16,117 nucleotides of DNA from an uncultured Ruminococcus sp. (GTDB lineage: Bacteria; Bacillota; Clostridia; Oscillospirales; Ruminococcaceae): positions 1 to 16,117 of the forward strand of contig CAADWP010000033.1 in the NCBI GenBank assembly GCA_900752785.1, given 5' to 3'. The position numbers were made by a program, and so were the translations under genes. The notes beneath the pieces were generated by a model. The model did not search any database and was not told the DNA's origin. It saw only the letters and a list, made by a program, of their open reading frames with translations. This document shows positions 14,087 through 16,117 of the stretch, piece after piece (position 1 is the first letter of the stretch; each line of letters opens with the position of its first letter).

Positions 14087-14734
14087 TCAAAAGCCGTTTT
14101 TTGTGAGAAATTCCATTGTTATTCCGCTGCTGTCTGCGGGAGCGTTTTCCGTTTTTATGAGCTTTTCCACATATTTTCCGATCACATCGTTTTCAAGATT
14201 CACAATGTCTCCGATTTTTTTTACGGAAAGCACGGTCTTAGCTGCCGTGTGCGGAATTATTGAAACAGCGAAGAAGCCGTTTCCGACTCTTGCAACAGTC
14301 AGGCTTATACCATCAATCGCAACAGATCCTTTTTCTATGATATACCGCATAATTACAGGATTTGCGCTTATGGTATACCAGCACGCTATACCGTCCTTTT
14401 TAATATCTGTAATAATTCCGGTTCCGTCTATATGACCGGAAACTATATGACCGCCGAAGCGGCCGTCCGCTGCCATTGCACGTTCCAGATTCACAGGACT
14501 GCCATGTTTCAGACTGCCGAGGGACGAGCGGCTTAGCGTTTCATTCATTACGTCGGCTCTGAATGAAGCTGAGCTGAACGAAATTACCGTCAGGCATACA
14601 CCGTTTACGGCGATACTGTCGCCGAGATGAACGTCCGACAGCACGGTTTCCGCCTTTATTTCAATGAACGAAGATGCCGCGCCTTTTTGGACGGATATTA
14701 CCGTTCCGACCTCCTCAATTATTCCCGTAAACAT
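14087..14734 (-). CDS. ribE: riboflavin synthase alpha subunit
   Basis: Dismutates two lumazine molecules into riboflavin and the ribitylaminouracil precursor. The 215-residue protein starts with the hallmark MFTGIIEEVG. It shows the internal duplication of this family: the first barrel has SIAVNGVCLTV and the second has SVAIDGISLTV, with GGHIVSGHIDGTG between. The gene overlaps the end of ribD by 20 bases in another frame, with an AGGTTG ribosome binding site inside ribD, which suggests translational coupling. In Gram-positive nomenclature it is ribE; the E. coli equivalent is called ribC. Confidence 0.97.
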   Translation of the reverse strand: MFTGIIEEVGTVISVQKGAASSFIEIKAETVLSDVHLGDSIAVNGVCLTVISFSSASFRADVMNETLSRSSLGSLKHGSPVNLERAMAADGRFGGHIVSGHIDGTGIITDIKKDGIACWYTISANPVIMRYIIEKGSVAIDGISLTVARVGNGFFAVSIIPHTAAKTVLSVKKIGDIVNLENDVIGKYVEKLIKTENAPADSSGITMEFLTKNGF

Positions 14735-15827
14735 TTTTCAACCTGCTTTCTATGAGAAAATCTTCCCCGATACGGACCATATTGCTGTCGCTGAGCATGA
14801 TAGCATCGGCAGGATATGCGACTCCGATTCCGCCTATCGGTGAAGCGGCTGACGCTCCTCCGAACAGTTTAGGAGCAATATATGTCTGCACCTTTGTGAC
14901 GATTCCGCTTCGCAGAGCCGACCAGTTAAGCTCCGCGCCGCCCTCAAGGAGAATGCTGTCTATACCTTCCTTTCCGAGTATCGTCATAAGCTCTCGGAGA
15001 TCGACCTTACCGTCCTTGGGAGTCGTATTTATTATGCGGCAACCATGAGAAATATACTCCTGTATTTTAGAATTATCCTCTGAAACAGTAGCGATAATTG
15101 TGGGGATATCCTTTGCCGTTTGAATTATATTGCTGCTTAATGGAACGCGTAAATTTGAATCGCAGACAATACGTATAGGATCTCTTCCGTTTTCGATACG
15201 GCAGGTAAGCATCGGATCATCGGCGATGACAGTTCCAGCGCCGACCATTATTGCCGAGTGGCGGAGGCGTTCTTGCTGAACGCGTTCTCGTGCAGCCTCT
15301 CCGGTTATCCATTTTGATTCGCCGGTGTAACAAGCGATTTTTCCGTCCATGGTCATGGCGTATTTCATAGTCACAAACGGCGTTTTTGTGACGATATAAT
15401 GCATAAATATTTCGTTGAGGGAGTCGCATTCTTCGCGCAGAATGCCCTCGATCACCTCTATACCGTGATTTTTCAGTATCTCAGCGCCCTTTCCGGCAAC
15501 AAGCGGATTCGGATCCCGAGAGCCTATAAATACGCGGCTGATCCCGTGTTCGATTATTGCTTCCGTACAGGGCGGAGTTTTTCCGTGGTGGCAGCATGGT
15601 TCAAGGGTGACGTACATATCCGCACCTGAGCAGCTTATCCCGCGCGAGTCGCAGTATGCAAAGGCATTGCGTTCTGCATGAAGTCCGCCGTAATGTTTAT
15701 GCCAGCCTTTTCCGATGATTTCGCCGTTCTTGACTATAACGGCTCCCACCATTGGATTCGGATTTACAAAGCCCATACCATTTTTGGCAAGAGAAAGCGC
15801 CTCCCGCATGAATTCCGTATCGGTCAT
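14715..15827 (-). CDS. ribD: bifunctional riboflavin deaminase/reductase
   Basis: Catalyses two steps: deamination of the pyrimidine ring, then NADPH-dependent reduction of the ribose side chain. The N-terminal cytidine-deaminase-like domain (1 to about 145) has the zinc site HAE (50-52) and PCCHHGKTPPC with Cys78 and Cys87, spaced as in the Bacillus enzyme. The reductase domain (about 146-366) begins near MKYAMTMDGKIA and includes ITGEAARERVQQERLRHSAI and LLEGGAELN. At 370 residues it is full length. GGAGG is placed correctly before the ATG. It is the first gene after the FMN riboswitch. Confidence 0.97.
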   Translation of the reverse strand: MTDTEFMREALSLAKNGMGFVNPNPMVGAVIVKNGEIIGKGWHKHYGGLHAERNAFAYCDSRGISCSGADMYVTLEPCCHHGKTPPCTEAIIEHGISRVFIGSRDPNPLVAGKGAEILKNHGIEVIEGILREECDSLNEIFMHYIVTKTPFVTMKYAMTMDGKIACYTGESKWITGEAARERVQQERLRHSAIMVGAGTVIADDPMLTCRIENGRDPIRIVCDSNLRVPLSSNIIQTAKDIPTIIATVSEDNSKIQEYISHGCRIINTTPKDGKVDLRELMTILGKEGIDSILLEGGAELNWSALRSGIVTKVQTYIAPKLFGGASAASPIGGIGVAYPADAIMLSDSNMVRIGEDFLIESRLKNVYGNN

Positions 15828-15841
15828 AATTCCTCCAAAAC

Positions 15842-15864
15842 AAAAAATCCCCTGAAAACAGGGG
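15842..15864 (-). terminator. riboswitch-controlled intrinsic terminator
   Basis: On the minus strand CCCCTG-TTTT-CAGGGG (15849-15864) is followed by a T-run (15842-15847). It lies between the FMN aptamer and ribD, where a transcription-attenuating expression platform is expected. Its 5' arm belongs to CATGCCCC (15861-15868), which is exactly complementary to GGGGCATG at the start of the aptamer. Confidence 0.9.
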
Positions 15865-15897
15865 CATGAATCAATATGGTAAGCTTAACGCATATGA

Positions 15898-16006
15898 ATC
15901 TTCTTTCATCCGGACTTTGACCGTCGGCTTCGGAGTTTCACCGAATCAACCTTATCAGGTTCGCAGGCTTTACTGCCGGTATGGATTTTCACCATGCCCC
16001 GAAGAT
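15898..16006 (-). promoter_or_regulatory. FMN riboswitch aptamer (RFN element)
   Basis: The minus strand shows the RFN signature: the P1 stem ATCTTC/GAAGAT (16001-16006 with 15898-15903), then CGGGGCATGGTGAAA, CCATACCGGC, AGTAAAGCCTGCGA, the GGTGAAACTCCGAAGCCGAC segment and a final AGTCCGGATGAAAG. The terminator at 15842-15864 follows. In this class FMN binding favours termination, so the whole operon should be repressed when FMN is plentiful. Confidence 0.96.
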
Positions 16007-16037
16007 ATTCAAAACTTTTTATAAAAATATTATATAT

Positions 16038-16066
16038 ATTATAACATTGATATCTATCTTTGTCAA
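16038..16066 (-). promoter_or_regulatory. promoter of the riboflavin operon
   Basis: On the minus strand a perfect TTGACA (16061-16066), a 17-base spacer and a perfect TATAAT (16038-16043) preceded by TGn. The start near 16031 lies 25 bases before the aptamer. Upstream is a small palindrome TTTCCACGGAAA (16081-16092) of unknown meaning. Confidence 0.9.
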
Positions 16067-16117
16067 TAGGAAATATTGCGTTTCCACGGAAATCAATTTT
16101 AGATAATCAGAATTAAT

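Noticed and set aside
12725..14263. Plus-strand open frame of 512 codons opposite ribBA
   Set aside because: It lies antisense to the well-conserved ribBA gene and overlaps the neighbouring rib genes. Its translation shows no recognisable domain, it is rich in Phe, His, Ser and Cys as expected from a reversed coding frame, and no ribosome binding site or promoter precedes it.
16081..16092. TTTCCACGGAAA palindrome upstream of the rib promoter
   Set aside because: It is short and close to the window edge, and there is no second site or known regulator to support an operator call.

Overview
The window looks like chromosomal DNA of a low-GC Gram-positive bacterium of the class Clostridia, most likely Ruminococcus or a close relative in the Oscillospiraceae. 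That placement is an inference. It rests on AT-rich spacers, strong AGGAGG-type ribosome binding sites, sigma-A promoters close to consensus, the Firmicutes riboflavin gene order ribD-ribE-ribBA-ribH behind an FMN riboswitch, and a roughly 380-residue PRPP synthetase of a type common in gut Clostridia.

Left part (1-2210), all on the minus strand. A gene starting at position 4 runs off the left edge. Next come an AlbA_2/ATPase-like transcriptional regulator whose promoter is covered by helically phased ATTTTAAAT repeats, and a three-tRNA operon (Gly-UCC, Arg-UCU, His-GUG) with a clear promoter and terminator. A gene-free stretch (2143-2608) follows. It holds a strong terminator, a possible small RNA and several inverted repeats.

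Middle (2609-9992). A cytoplasmic sensor diguanylate cyclase (LacI-like sugar-binding domain without HTH, fused to GGDEF) lies on the minus strand. Divergent from it is a plus-strand pair: inorganic pyrophosphatase (ppa) and a divergent PRPP synthetase. The PRPP synthetase start codon sits 23 bases beyond its Shine-Dalgarno sequence, with a perfect 6-bp hairpin bridging the gap. After a terminator comes a fused ABC ATPase/FtsX-type permease of 997 residues. Its perfect consensus promoter is separated from the gene by a 158-bp nested palindromic element with TTAA at both ends. This is a probable MITE that now forms almost the whole 5' UTR.

Right part (9999-16066), minus strand: a riboflavin operon with consensus promoter, FMN riboswitch with intrinsic terminator, ribD, ribE, ribBA and ribH. 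A HAD phosphatase overlaps ribH by one base, and a secreted M3-like zinc metallopeptidase lipoprotein follows 13 bases later. The operon and the ABC transporter gene converge on one shared bidirectional terminator. The HAD enzyme is a good candidate for the phosphatase step between RibD and RibH, and the peptidase appears to be co-transcribed under FMN control.

I found no complete insertion sequence, CRISPR array, rRNA or prophage genes. The points most worth a second look are the phased operator array at 1569-1659, the palindromic element at 6809-6974, the hairpin-bridged ribosome binding site at 5502-5536, and the two extra genes in the FMN-controlled operon.
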